A stretch of DNA of 64,000 nucleotides from Candidatus Saccharimonadota bacterium (lineage in GTDB: Bacteria; Patescibacteriota; Saccharimonadia; Saccharimonadales; Saccharimonadaceae), in assembly GCA_017652765.1 (NCBI GenBank), contig JAGCAJ010000007.1, positions 53,561 to 117,560 on the forward strand, given 5' to 3'. Below, piece after piece: positions 23,546 through 33,200 of the stretch. Below the pieces are notes generated by a model. The model was not told the DNA's origin and ran no database searches. It saw only the letters and a program-made list of their open reading frames with translations. Position 1 is the stretch's first letter. Each line of letters opens with the position of its first letter. Made by a program: the position numbers and the translations under genes.

Positions 23546-24985
23546 ATGGCAAAAGCTACCAACAAACGCATTAAAGACGCTATCAAACTAGCTACCGAGG
23601 CCCACGAAGGCCAATTCCGGCGCTCTGGCGACCCTTATATTTCCCACCCTCTTGCCGTCATGAAAATCGTCGAAGACTGGGGCATGGACGAAGACACCGT
23701 CATCGCCGCCGTTTTACATGACACCGTAGAAGACACTAATATTTCTCTACAAGACATTAAAGACCAGTTCGGTGAGCAAGTTGCTTTTCTAGTTGACGGC
23801 GTCACCAAACTTGGTAGCGCCCGCTCTGGTATGCGCGATCTTGATACTTACCTTCCCCAGACCAAGGATAACCTTTTGCGCCTCCTTGTTGCTACTGGTG
23901 CCGACATCCGCGTCCTCATTATTAAACTCGCCGACCGTCTGCATAATCTTCGCACTCTTTCCGCCCTTCCTCCCGACAAGCAAAAGAAAATCGCCAAAGA
24001 ATCTCTAGAAGTTTTTGCGCCTCTTGCCGACCGCCTTAATATGGGACGCCTCCGCGTAGAGATGGCCGATATTGCTTTTTCTTATGTCAACCCTAAACGC
24101 TATCGCGAGCTTTCTGACATTATTGAAAAATACAACATTTCCGCCGAAAAAACTATGCAAAAAATCCAAAAAGAGGTGTCGGAAACTCTTGGTCGCGAAA
24201 AAATCAAATTCCAAATTTCTGGTCGTGTCAAATCCGTCTATTCTCTACATAAAAAACTCGCCAAGCACAACCAAAATATGGGGGAAATTTACGACCTCAC
24301 TGCTCTCCGTATTATCGTTAATGACATCACCGATTGCTATTTAGTCCTCGGTATCATTCACTCACTTTATATGCCTATGTCTGGTCGTATTAAGGATTAT
24401 ATCGCCATGCCAAAACAAAACGGCTACCAATCCCTCCATACTACCGTAATCACTAAGGACAAGAAAATCGTCGAGTTCCAAATCCGCACTCACGAAATGC
24501 ACGAATACGCCGAACGTGGTCTCGCCGCTAGTTTTTATTACAACGAACAAAAGCTAACCGAGAATTACAAAACCGGCAAAATTCAACATCTCCCGACCAA
24601 TCTCCTCTGGATTACCGAGCTCCAAGAAACCGCAGCCCGTCTCCGCGCTGGCAAAAAAATAGACATCAAAAAACTCCGCCTTAACCTTTTTGCTGACAAA
24701 ATTTTCGTCTATACTCCTAAGGGCGACATTATTGATTTACCAAAAGGCTCCCTTCCGCTTGACTTCGCCTATCGTCTCCACTCAGAAATCGGCGAACACG
24801 TTACCGGCGTCAAAATTAACGGCAAAATGAGAAGTTTGAACACTCGCCTTCAGCACGGCGACGTCGTAGAAATCTTAACCTCAAAAGCTCCCACCGCTAG
24901 AGAATCTTGGCTCCTAGACAAAATTTTTACTTCTCACGCCCGCCAAAAGCTCCGCGCCCAACTTAGTCGCCACAAGAATCACTAG
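23546..24985 (+). CDS. rel: RelA/SpoT (p)ppGpp synthetase/hydrolase, short form
   Basis: 479 residues from ATG 23546. Order: HD hydrolase domain (HPLAVMKIVEDWG, VLHDTVEDT, LIKLADRLHNLRTL), synthetase domain (YDLTALRIIV, GRIKDYIAMPKQNGYQSLHT) and TGS domain (FVYTPKGDIIDLPKGSLPLD). It ends after TGS and lacks the helical, zinc-finger and ACT regions of full-length Rel (about 730 residues), so ribosome-coupled control may be altered. Both catalytic halves look intact. A TATAAT 6 nt before the ATG predicts a leaderless mRNA. Its end overlaps the convergent gene by 23 nt. Confidence 0.92.
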   Translation: MAKATNKRIKDAIKLATEAHEGQFRRSGDPYISHPLAVMKIVEDWGMDEDTVIAAVLHDTVEDTNISLQDIKDQFGEQVAFLVDGVTKLGSARSGMRDLDTYLPQTKDNLLRLLVATGADIRVLIIKLADRLHNLRTLSALPPDKQKKIAKESLEVFAPLADRLNMGRLRVEMADIAFSYVNPKRYRELSDIIEKYNISAEKTMQKIQKEVSETLGREKIKFQISGRVKSVYSLHKKLAKHNQNMGEIYDLTALRIIVNDITDCYLVLGIIHSLYMPMSGRIKDYIAMPKQNGYQSLHTTVITKDKKIVEFQIRTHEMHEYAERGLAASFYYNEQKLTENYKTGKIQHLPTNLLWITELQETAARLRAGKKIDIKKLRLNLFADKIFVYTPKGDIIDLPKGSLPLDFAYRLHSEIGEHVTGVKINGKMRSLNTRLQHGDVVEILTSKAPTARESWLLDKIFTSHARQKLRAQLSRHKNH

Positions 24986-25871
24986 CGTATTTTTCTAAGA
25001 AACTCTGCGCCGTTCTTTTTGTTCCAAAATATTTTTGATATTTTTCTATTTTTCCGCTCATTATTTCATCAACTACTTTGTTGCTTTTCTTCATCATCTC
25101 GTCATAAAATTCCTTTAGCTTCTCATCTTTTTGCATATCATTCCAAAATCTATGCTCTTCTTCCCTGCCATAATGATAATAAATCGGAAGCCCCACCGGC
25201 GCATATACGTTATATCCGTACGTCCATAGTTGTAGAGACCTTACCACCTCTTCCCCCGTAAACGCAATTTCTTTAATATAACGAATATCCTTTAATACCT
25301 CACCCTTATAAAATTCCATTCCGCCCGTTACATACAGTGCCTTTTCCGGCTTTTTGCTGTCCACGCTCACAACAGAAGACACGAACGTGTATTTCTTTTC
25401 TGCCGGCCTTAATCTTACTAGTCTATTCTTACCCCTATCCGCACTCACCTTGCCATCTTCATCAAAATCAAACCTTATCGGATAGCTAGAAATTACCGCT
25501 TTCTCATCTTTGCAAGCTTTCCAATTCTCTTTGGCAATTTTGTCCCAATTTTTGCCAAACTGCATATGCGCATCAATCTGAAGCACATACTCCTCATCGC
25601 GATACAATTCTTCAAGCAAATGTCTCACCCACCCCACGCCTAGCGTTTCCTGCCACGGTACTTCTACTAGCCTAAACCTCTTCCCGCTCCCTCTAAAAAG
25701 GTCTAGCGTTCCCTTAGATTCCGAGCCATATTGGTTTACTACCGCAAACACCAAATTTTCTGGTTTTTCTGCCTGTTTTAACGCACTTTTAATAGTATTA
25801 GAAAGCTCATAGTCCCGGTACGCCGGTATCAAAATCAAAATTTTCCCGTTACCTTTTCTCTCTTCGCCCAT
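24963..25871 (-). CDS. GT60-like (PF11397) GlcNAc-transferase-related glycosyltransferase
   Basis: 302 residues, GT-A fold. The order of motifs matches the family of Skp1-hydroxyproline GlcNAc transferases: ILIPAYRDYELSNTIKSAL, the region VFAVVNQYG, WQETLGVGWVRHLLEELY, the metal/donor motif LQIDAHMQFGKNWD, and further on YVTGGMEFYKGEVL. There is no membrane segment, so it is cytosolic. The acceptor is unknown. It follows parB in the same direction (1-nt gap) and overlaps rel tail to tail. Confidence 0.7.
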   Translation of the reverse strand: MGEERKGNGKILILIPAYRDYELSNTIKSALKQAEKPENLVFAVVNQYGSESKGTLDLFRGSGKRFRLVEVPWQETLGVGWVRHLLEELYRDEEYVLQIDAHMQFGKNWDKIAKENWKACKDEKAVISSYPIRFDFDEDGKVSADRGKNRLVRLRPAEKKYTFVSSVVSVDSKKPEKALYVTGGMEFYKGEVLKDIRYIKEIAFTGEEVVRSLQLWTYGYNVYAPVGLPIYYHYGREEEHRFWNDMQKDEKLKEFYDEMMKKSNKVVDEIMSGKIEKYQKYFGTKRTAQSFLEKYASDSCGD

Positions 25872-25872
25872 T

Positions 25873-26712
25873 TTAGCTTAATGCATCTAGCAGTTTCTTT
25901 AATTCTTCTTCATTTTTTACGCTAAACGTTACACTTTTTACGCCAATTCTTACTTTAGAAGCGTATTTTTGGCCCAGCTTCTCTTCTTGCTTCATATAGG
26001 CCGATGCCTTCATCGCCTTTGCCGAACTGTTCTTTTTCTTAGAAGTTATAAATCTCTGTACCTGGCGTACGCTCCATCCCTCATCTACAATTAGTGGAAT
26101 CGCCTTCTCTATTATTTTCTCATCCATCGCCACTAATGGCCTCATTACGCCTTCGGATAACTTGTGTTCTCTCATCGCCTTCTTCGCAAAATCTGGGAGA
26201 TTAAGTAGCCTCATCGTATTTTCTACGGATGTTTTCTTCTTTCCTACTCGTTTTGCGATTTCTTCTTCAGATAGATTAAACTGCGATTTTAGTTTTGCAT
26301 ACGCCGTTGCTAGTTCTATCGCCGACAAATCCTCTCTCTGTGCATTCTCAATAATAGATAGCTCTAGTCTATTTTGCACATCCAATGTTCGCACAATTGC
26401 TGGAACTTTCAAAAGCCCCGCAATTTTCGCGGCCCGCCAACGACGTTCACCTGCTACAATCTTGTATTTATCTTCTTCTTTTACTACTACGATTGGCGAC
26501 AAAATCCCATGTTCACGTATAGAGTCGGCTAGCGCCTCTAGCGCTTCTGTATCAAAATTTTGTCGTGGCTGTTCTTCGTCACGTACAATATCTGTAATTT
26601 TTATATCAACAATCGTCTGCGCGTCTACATCCGCCGTTGGATCAAATTCCTCGTCCACCAAATCGGTTGGTATTAAACTCTCAAATCCCCTTCCTAATCC
26701 GTGTTTTGCCAT
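25873..26712 (-). CDS. parB: Chromosome-partitioning protein ParB
   Basis: 279 residues: N-terminal CTPase/ParB box (DEEQPRQNF, GILSPIVVVKE, IVAGERRWRAAKIAG), a helix-turn-helix region (SEEEIAKRVGKKKTSVENTM) and a C-terminal dimerisation part. It binds parS and spreads to load SMC and stimulate ParA. I saw no consensus parS in the window. It forms an operon with parA. Confidence 0.93.
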   Translation of the reverse strand: MAKHGLGRGFESLIPTDLVDEEFDPTADVDAQTIVDIKITDIVRDEEQPRQNFDTEALEALADSIREHGILSPIVVVKEEDKYKIVAGERRWRAAKIAGLLKVPAIVRTLDVQNRLELSIIENAQREDLSAIELATAYAKLKSQFNLSEEEIAKRVGKKKTSVENTMRLLNLPDFAKKAMREHKLSEGVMRPLVAMDEKIIEKAIPLIVDEGWSVRQVQRFITSKKKNSSAKAMKASAYMKQEEKLGQKYASKVRIGVKSVTFSVKNEEELKKLLDALS

Positions 26713-26723
26713 GCTCCTCCTTT

Positions 26724-27497
26724 TTATTTTCTCTTCCCAGTTCTTCTCTCTACCTCGCGCGCTAGGTCTTTGTATGCCTTCGCCCCCTTAGAAAACTTAT
26801 CATAATTCCCCACCGGCACTCCGTGACTCGGTGCCTCCGCTACGCGCACATTCCGCGGAATCGTCGTATTAAACACTTTGTCTTTGAAATACTTTTTTAC
26901 TTCTGCTAATACCTCTACGGATAACGACGTACGTTTATCATACATTGTCGCTAGCACACCCAAGAGTTTCAAATCTGGATTTAATGCCTTTTTTACTAGC
27001 TTCATACTATCAAGTAACTGTGCTACACCCTCTAGTGCATAGAATTCTGTCTGTACTGGTAGAAGTAGATAATTCGCAGCAATCATTCCATTCACCGTTA
27101 ATAGTGATAGGGATGGTGGCGAATCAATAATTACATAGTCAAAATTCTGCTCAACGGTTTTAATTGCATTCTTTAGCTGGGCAAATTTACCCTTCATGTT
27201 GGCAATTTCCACTTCCGCATTAGCTAGTTCCGGCGTAGTTGGTGCTACCCAGAGGTTCTTGGTTTTTGTCTCTACAATCGAATCCGCAAGCTGAGCCTTG
27301 CCAATCAGCACTTCTGTCATAGTCGCTTTTAACTTAGCTTTATTTACTCCCAGCCCCGACGACGCATTCCCTTGTGGGTCAAAATCTACAATTAGCGTCC
27401 GAAATTTATCTTTGGCAAGAAAATAGCCCAGGTTGACCGCCGTTGTAGTCTTCCCTACACCTCCTTTTTGGTTAGTTATGCAAATAACCGTAGCCAT
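26724..27497 (-). CDS. parA: Chromosome-partitioning ATPase ParA/Soj
   Basis: 257 residues with deviant Walker A KGGVGKTTTAVNLG (11-24), Walker A' VDFDPQGNASSGLG and Walker B IIDSPPSLS. Drives segregation of the ParB-parS complex. ATG 27497 lies 9 nt after a TGCTATAAT extended -10. Confidence 0.95.
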   Translation of the reverse strand: MATVICITNQKGGVGKTTTAVNLGYFLAKDKFRTLIVDFDPQGNASSGLGVNKAKLKATMTEVLIGKAQLADSIVETKTKNLWVAPTTPELANAEVEIANMKGKFAQLKNAIKTVEQNFDYVIIDSPPSLSLLTVNGMIAANYLLLPVQTEFYALEGVAQLLDSMKLVKKALNPDLKLLGVLATMYDKRTSLSVEVLAEVKKYFKDKVFNTTIPRNVRVAEAPSHGVPVGNYDKFSKGAKAYKDLAREVERRTGKRK

Positions 27498-27506
27498 AAT
27501 GACTAT

Positions 27507-27515
27507 ATTATAGCA
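27507..27515 (-). promoter_or_regulatory. Extended -10 of parAB
   Basis: TGCTATAAT on the minus strand, 9 nt before the parA ATG, directly after the rplU terminator. Confidence 0.55.
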
Positions 27516-27516
27516 T

Positions 27517-27544
27517 AAAAATAAGCCCCATAGGGCTTATTTTT
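27517..27544. terminator. rplU terminator
   Basis: A 12-bp stem AAAAATAAGCCC/GGGCTTATTTTT with loop CATA. The flanking A and T runs make it work in either direction. Confidence 0.85.
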
Positions 27545-27545
27545 A

Positions 27546-27854
27546 TTATTTGATTGAAGTAATCTCGATTAGAGAGTATTTCTGGCGATGTCCGGTCTCT
27601 TTGTGGACGCGCTTCTTAGAATGATAGCGGATTACGCGGACCTTGTCTCCGGCAACTTTCTCTTCTACTACTTTTGCCGAAACCTTTACACCTTTTACCT
27701 CTGGTGTACCAACCGTAGTCTTGTCACCATCGATAAGAAGTAAAGCGGAAGTTTCGAGCTCTTTTGTGCCTGCCGGGAGGAGGTCCACCCGTAGGGTCTC
27801 TTTCTCTGCGACGAGATACTGTTTCCCGCCAACGAGAATAACTGCTTTCTTCAT
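27546..27854 (-). CDS. rplU: 50S ribosomal protein L21
   Basis: 102 residues with the family start KKAVILVGGKQYLV and the C-terminal HSKKRVHKETGHRQKYSLIEI. Binds 23S rRNA domains. rpmA (L27), the usual neighbour, is not adjacent here. Directly upstream lies a 40-bp FISUMP fragment (27927-27967). Confidence 0.95.
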   Translation of the reverse strand: MKKAVILVGGKQYLVAEKETLRVDLLPAGTKELETSALLLIDGDKTTVGTPEVKGVKVSAKVVEEKVAGDKVRVIRYHSKKRVHKETGHRQKYSLIEITSIK

Positions 27855-27926
27855 ATTATTCCTTTATTTTACGACTTTCCTTATTTTATCACACTTTCCC
27901 CATTTTGCCAAGCCCCTTAAAGGGTA

Positions 27927-27967
27927 GGCGACCAAGGCTCTACCCGCGCCAACGATATTCTTCACAA
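27927..27967 (+). repeat. Third, truncated copy of the FISUMP 5' block
   Basis: Matches 3481-3520 and 4081-4120 (GCGACCAAGGCTCTACCCGC and the following bases to ATATTCTTCACAA) with one substitution against copy 2. Homology stops at the 3' end of the ATP-grasp gene, whose TGA lies within it. Confidence 0.8.
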
Positions 27968-28855
27968 TCTCTTCACAAAATACTCCACCAGCGCCCCCGC
28001 TACATCCGCCCCCGTCACTTCAGAAAATCCATTATACCACCCCGCCGACAAATTAGTCTCTAGGACATAGTATTTTCGCGCCCGTTTATCTCTAATGATA
28101 TCCACCCCCGCATATTCTAGGTTTAGCACCCGCGCCGCCGCCTCGGCTAATCGCATTGTCTCATCGCGTATTTCCGGCTCTTCCTCATTCCATTTTTGCC
28201 ACCCCGCCGACTTTGCCTCAAAATCCAACGGATTATCTTTGTTCCCTTCTTTCCGCATTACCCCAATCGCTTTGCCGTCTATTACAAATACTCGCCAATC
28301 ATAATCAGAATCTATGTATGGCTCCACCGTCATGCTTTCTAGATTATTTAGCCCTGCTACTTTAACGAGCATGTCTCGCATATCACTAATATAGATAATA
28401 TCTTTACCTAGCGACCCATATCTTGGCTTCAAAACAAACGGAAAATCTATTTTCTTCTCCTCTAGAAGTTTTGCTAGTTCCGACACGTTTCCTACAGCAA
28501 AACTTGGCACCGCAAAATTATGTAGCACCTCGTCCTTGGCGTATAATTCTTGCTGGAAATACTTATCTACTGGCCTTATCCTACCCCCTACTACGTGTGT
28601 GTTGATTGTAGTCTTTTCGTTTCGATCTAGCCACTCCCATACCATATCATTTTCTTCCTGGGTGTTGCCATCAAGTTCCCTTCGCCAGAGTATATTATCT
28701 GGAAATACGTCTTCTAATTCCCCCTTCCGTATTTTTTCTGGCTCAACATGCGTAATGCGGTTGAGTTTCCACCCCACCGCATTCGCAGCCCTTTCTAGAT
28801 CATCGTTTAATGGATTCTCCGGGTCAAAGCCAGCTACTAGATTAATCTCTTTCAT
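27962..28855 (-). CDS. RimK-like ATP-grasp ligase
   Basis: 297 residues. ATP-grasp features: FPFVLKPRYGSLGKDIIYI (nucleotide-binding loop), TVEPYIDSDYDWRVFVIDGK, AAARVLNLEYAGVDII and YVLETNLSAGWYNG (metal-binding E and N). Such enzymes join an amino acid to a carboxylate on a protein or small molecule; the nearest named relatives are RimK-type glutamate ligases. Substrate unknown. Confidence 0.75.
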   Translation of the reverse strand: MKEINLVAGFDPENPLNDDLERAANAVGWKLNRITHVEPEKIRKGELEDVFPDNILWRRELDGNTQEENDMVWEWLDRNEKTTINTHVVGGRIRPVDKYFQQELYAKDEVLHNFAVPSFAVGNVSELAKLLEEKKIDFPFVLKPRYGSLGKDIIYISDMRDMLVKVAGLNNLESMTVEPYIDSDYDWRVFVIDGKAIGVMRKEGNKDNPLDFEAKSAGWQKWNEEEPEIRDETMRLAEAAARVLNLEYAGVDIIRDKRARKYYVLETNLSAGWYNGFSEVTGADVAGALVEYFVKRL

Positions 28856-28869
28856 CTAGTAGCCCACTT

Positions 28870-30183
28870 TTATTTGTTATTACTGTTAGAGATGTTCTGG
28901 ATACCATCAACTACAATGTTACCGGTGCCATCAGTTCCGTTTGTGCTCATTTTCTTGAGCATCTTGCGTGAACGATAGAAATAGAATCCGCCACCAGTAA
29001 TTACTAACACAATCGCTATCGCCATTGCAATTTCTCCAGGACCAGTCGTAGGAAGCTGACTTGGCGTAACCGGTGTATTACAGGTTCTCTTTACGGTAAT
29101 CTTAGTTGCATCGGATAGCTTTGCTACATTAGAGGCTACATAAGCATCATTATAGACCGCAGTTTCGCCACACGGGAAGATTGTTGTATCGTCCGCTACT
29201 TTTACTTGGTAAGTTACCCAAGCCTCTTCTCCTGCAATCATCGCCCCAAGCCCTAGACCGTCACCGAACAACGCTTCCGGAGATTGAGTTGCCTCTGGAT
29301 GTCTAGAAGAAGATGCATAAGTCGTTCCAGCAATATAAGATAGACCATTCGGCAATACATCGTGTGCCGTTACGCCAGTTTGCTCCGTCGTTCCGGTGTT
29401 TTTATAGTGAATCCGGAAGTTTAGTGTGTCGCCTGGTTGTGCTACGATTTCATCTTTGTAGTTGTCTGGGTCATTAGCTAGAGCAACTTGTTTGTCCACC
29501 TCAAACGCTGGTTGGTCTACTCTAATCTTGTATGTTACATAGCCAGCATATTCGTTACAGCCTGGCACCATCCCCCACATATCGTTCCAGTATGCTAACG
29601 TTACACCCTGCTCGCCTAGCATCGCGTCGCCAGAGAGTACGGTCCCGTCCGAATTTCCGCCGTTATGAATCACCGCAGAATTTGGCACAAAGTTTAGATA
29701 AACCGAACCATTCGCATGTAGATACGCCGTGTCCCAAATCTCTACCGGATCGGCATTTACAGAATTGATAAACGCTGTTACTACCCCGTCTTGCCCCTCG
29801 GTGAGATATTTTGGAAATTCCGTGCGCATATACACGCTTCTGGCAATCCCCTTGCCACTCTTGTTTAGGCCAGCCGAAGCGTTGTTATGATAATACACAA
29901 ACACTTCATATTCCTGACCTACCTCTAAATCTACCTTATCCGAGTTGTATCCAGTATCCCCCACTTTGCGCACACGCACAAAGTTACGCTCATCACCAAT
30001 ATTTGGGTTATCGGTAATAGAGTTAAATGTTACATGGTCTGCCGGGCTATCCCATGTAAACGTTGGCCTGTCTTGTGGCCCCCAAGAGGTTTCCACAATT
30101 GCCGATGCATTATTAAATATTGCTACTGCGCCAGCAAGTGCAAAACCTGCTACCGGTAGTAATGCTAATCGTTTGATTTTCAT
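28870..30183 (-). CDS. LPXTG-type cell-surface protein with DUF11-like domain
   Basis: 437 residues. Signal peptide (about 1-28, LALLPVAGFALAGAVAIFNN then ASA), an extracellular beta-rich region, a DUF11/Ig-like repeat (PGDTLNFRIHYKNTGTTEQT, HDVLPNGLSYI), then LPTTG at about residue 380, a hydrophobic helix and a basic stretch RSRKMLKKM: a Gram-positive-type sortase signal. An unusual ~25-residue Asn/Gly-rich tail follows the basic stretch. A sortase is not in the window. Possibly an adhesin for host contact (inference). Confidence 0.8.
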   Translation of the reverse strand: MKIKRLALLPVAGFALAGAVAIFNNASAIVETSWGPQDRPTFTWDSPADHVTFNSITDNPNIGDERNFVRVRKVGDTGYNSDKVDLEVGQEYEVFVYYHNNASAGLNKSGKGIARSVYMRTEFPKYLTEGQDGVVTAFINSVNADPVEIWDTAYLHANGSVYLNFVPNSAVIHNGGNSDGTVLSGDAMLGEQGVTLAYWNDMWGMVPGCNEYAGYVTYKIRVDQPAFEVDKQVALANDPDNYKDEIVAQPGDTLNFRIHYKNTGTTEQTGVTAHDVLPNGLSYIAGTTYASSSRHPEATQSPEALFGDGLGLGAMIAGEEAWVTYQVKVADDTTIFPCGETAVYNDAYVASNVAKLSDATKITVKRTCNTPVTPSQLPTTGPGEIAMAIAIVLVITGGGFYFYRSRKMLKKMSTNGTDGTGNIVVDGIQNISNSNNK

Positions 30184-30219
30184 TTTGTGTTTCTCCTTTC
30201 TTCCCTTTTATTAATATTT

Positions 30220-33200
30220 TTATTCAAACCTATCCGCAAATGCCGCCGCCGCATCTTCATCTGTCATTCCAGCGGTATTATCGACCGTACCACCCGTACC
30301 AGTATCTTCTTCTGGTTCAGAAGGCTCTTCTGCCCAATCTTGTTGATCTTCAGAATCTGTATTTACACCCTCGGTGTTCTCTTCTGGCACAGATTCCTCA
30401 CCAGCTTGTACGGGGTTATTGTCTTCGTGGAATTCTGGCGTTGTACCCGTATCTGGATTGGCGTCATTTCCTTGATGATTCTCATCCGTCTTTGGATTCT
30501 CCGCTACCACATCAGATGGTGGAGGTGTTGGGTTTTCAGCGTTGTAATCAGACGGTGCCGGCGTTGGATTCTCCGCGTTATAGTCAGATGGTGCTGGGGT
30601 CGGGTTTTCTGCATTATAGTCGGATGGATTCTCCGCATTCTTATCGGATACCGGGTTCTCCGCGTCATAGTCGGATGGATTCTCTACATTCTTATCGGAC
30701 ACTGGGTTCTCTGCGTCCTGGTCAGATACTGGGTTCTCTGCGCTCTTATCGGACACTGGGTTCTCTGCGTTCTTGTCACTTCCTGGGTTTTCCGCGTTTG
30801 CGTCGCTTCCTGGATTCTCCGCGTTTACATCAGATGACGGTGCAGGAGTTGTTGGATTCTCCGCCGCCGGATCACTTCCTGGCGTTGGTGCTGGCGTCGT
30901 CTGTGGCGCCACCTTCTTCGCAACCTTTACCCAATGCACGTCCGCCGTCTTCTGGCAACAGTTGAGGCGCTCTGTTACGTGGTCAAGTTTAGCATTGCTT
31001 GGCATGTTCCAAATTTTCCTAGCAATCTTTAGGTCATAAATAGACTTGCCATCTTTATCTAGTAGCTCTAGACCTAAACCATCACAGGCTGTTTTCTTCC
31101 TAGCAAACACCTGGACAAAGTTATTGACTTTATCTAGATATCCTAACGTCGTAAAGTCGTATGGCTCATCCGCATATTTCACTAAGCGAATTTCACCACC
31201 GTCCAACTTCTCATAGAGAAGATCGTATGTATCATTCACGAACGCCGAGTAGCCATCTGGTTCCGCAGAATCTCTCAAGATATCTGCTACCGCATTTACT
31301 TCCCAATCCGTATCAATTAGCTCTAGATCGCCATCACCATCGATATCAAACCTCAAGTCGCCAAGCATCGCACGCATCGTTACGATTTGTTCTGGAGAGT
31401 TACCCATTTGTTTCAGGTATTCTTCCATTACCATGTTAGTCGTGAGGCTTCCGTCTTCTACCGCGTCAGTAAACGCCTTCTCGACTTCCGCCGGCTCCAT
31501 GTCATAATCCGGATCCATAATCTCACGCACTAGGTTCTCACCGTTTAGTGCCGGCTTTTCCTTATTTCCGGATAGTGCTGGATCATATAGCTCGTTAAAG
31601 TTACCAGTCCTACGTGGCAATTGTAGAGGAGTCTCAGAGTCATCCGCCATAATACCATTTACGGTAATACTACCTTCCTCTGTTGACGTAAATTCTACTG
31701 GACCGCTACTTCTAAGCTCTGGCACATTCGCCGCTTGTTCTAGGTCAATGTCGACTCTAGCTTCTTCTGGCATCTTAAACTCTGCGCCGTTCAAGCTATA
31801 AACATAGTTCTCTTTCTGGATTTCATCCACAAAGCTGATTTCCGTTGTCATATTTGCGCCACGGTTAGTTATTGTGCCGAGCGACTCAAATCCATCACGA
31901 TCTTCTATTGCGCGTACCACTTGGATAGAGCCACCCTTAAAGGTATCACCCTCAAACATCGACATCGCCGCCGGCGTACCTGCAGGAATCGTCACGGTTC
32001 CATCTTCTGCTACATCAAAGGTGAACGCCGTCTCACCTTCGCCAGTTGGGCGTAGCACCACCTTTAGCCCTTCTGTCGGAATGTTCTCATCTAGCGTTAC
32101 TACCTTTGCGGTGAGGTCACCTTCATTGACGGTCTCAAAGCTAGTAATATCTGCCGCACGATTAGAGCCTTGTGCTGCCACCCAGCCTTTAATACTGATG
32201 CCCTCAATCTTATAGCCAGCCTCATTGGCCTTCTCGCCAAATCTTTCTGCATGTTTCTCAATATTGAAGAAATCTTCTGCCGACATCGTACCACGTCCAC
32301 CAGTCAAAGTTTCCGTATCTACCTTTAGTTGCTCGATATCGATTCCTCTGTCCCTTAGCATATTTAGATCGTCGTCAGAAATCTGGCCAGTCTGAAGATC
32401 AAAGTTGATTCCAGATTCATCACCTTCGCCGACAATCTGTACCTTAGCTTCACCCTCACCAACAAACATCGCATAGCCACCGTTTTCATCTTCTTCAAAG
32501 CTAACTGGCTGTGGCTCAGCTTCAACTTCCTCGGTAATCTCTGCGCCTTCTACGGTGTCCGTTGCTTCCCCGGTTTCGGCGACTTCACCCGCCTCAGCGG
32601 CTTCGCTGTCCGCAGTCTCCGTCGCATTACTAACCTGCTCTGCTTTTTGTCCAGCTCTGATACCTTTTACCGCTCCAAAGATTGCGCCAGCCGCTGCGCC
32701 CATCGCGCCACCAGTTACTGCATCTACTACAGCTTGGCGCACCATTAGCTTAGCAACTTCGCTACTTGCAGATTTGTTAACCTTCTCTAGCTCGGCTACA
32801 CGGCTCATCACCATGTATTTTACTCTGTCAGTATCAACCAGCTTCTCTGACTCCATAATCTTCTGGCCAAGCAAGAATCTTTCCTTTGCAGTGTTACCCT
32901 CAGAGTATTTAATTAAATCAATCTTCAGCTTCGCAGAAACAGAATTTCTTGCTCTTACCTCTGCCAAGACTTTTTCTAGGTTCTTCTTAGCAATCTCTTT
33001 GTTAGCAGAATTTTCTAATAGTCTATTTGCCCTAGAGAACGCATCACCTTCCTCTGGCATTTTATTCTTTTTCTTGCCAAAGATATTAAACTTTTTCTTG
33101 CCTTTCTTATTGACGGAATACATATTCTCGTCACGCACCAGCTCAGAAAGCGCATCTTTTAGTCCATCCGGATCGGATTTCTCTAGCTCCTGCATTAACT

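Noticed and set aside
30494..30866. CRISPR array
   Set aside because: Units are 20-36 bp coding repeats without constant direct repeats and unique spacers, and no cas genes occur.
30187..30965. Long plus-strand frames opposite the giant protein's repeats
   Set aside because: Open only because of the repetitive coding sequence on the other strand; composition is extreme (Trp/Arg/Ile or Leu/His/Pro).
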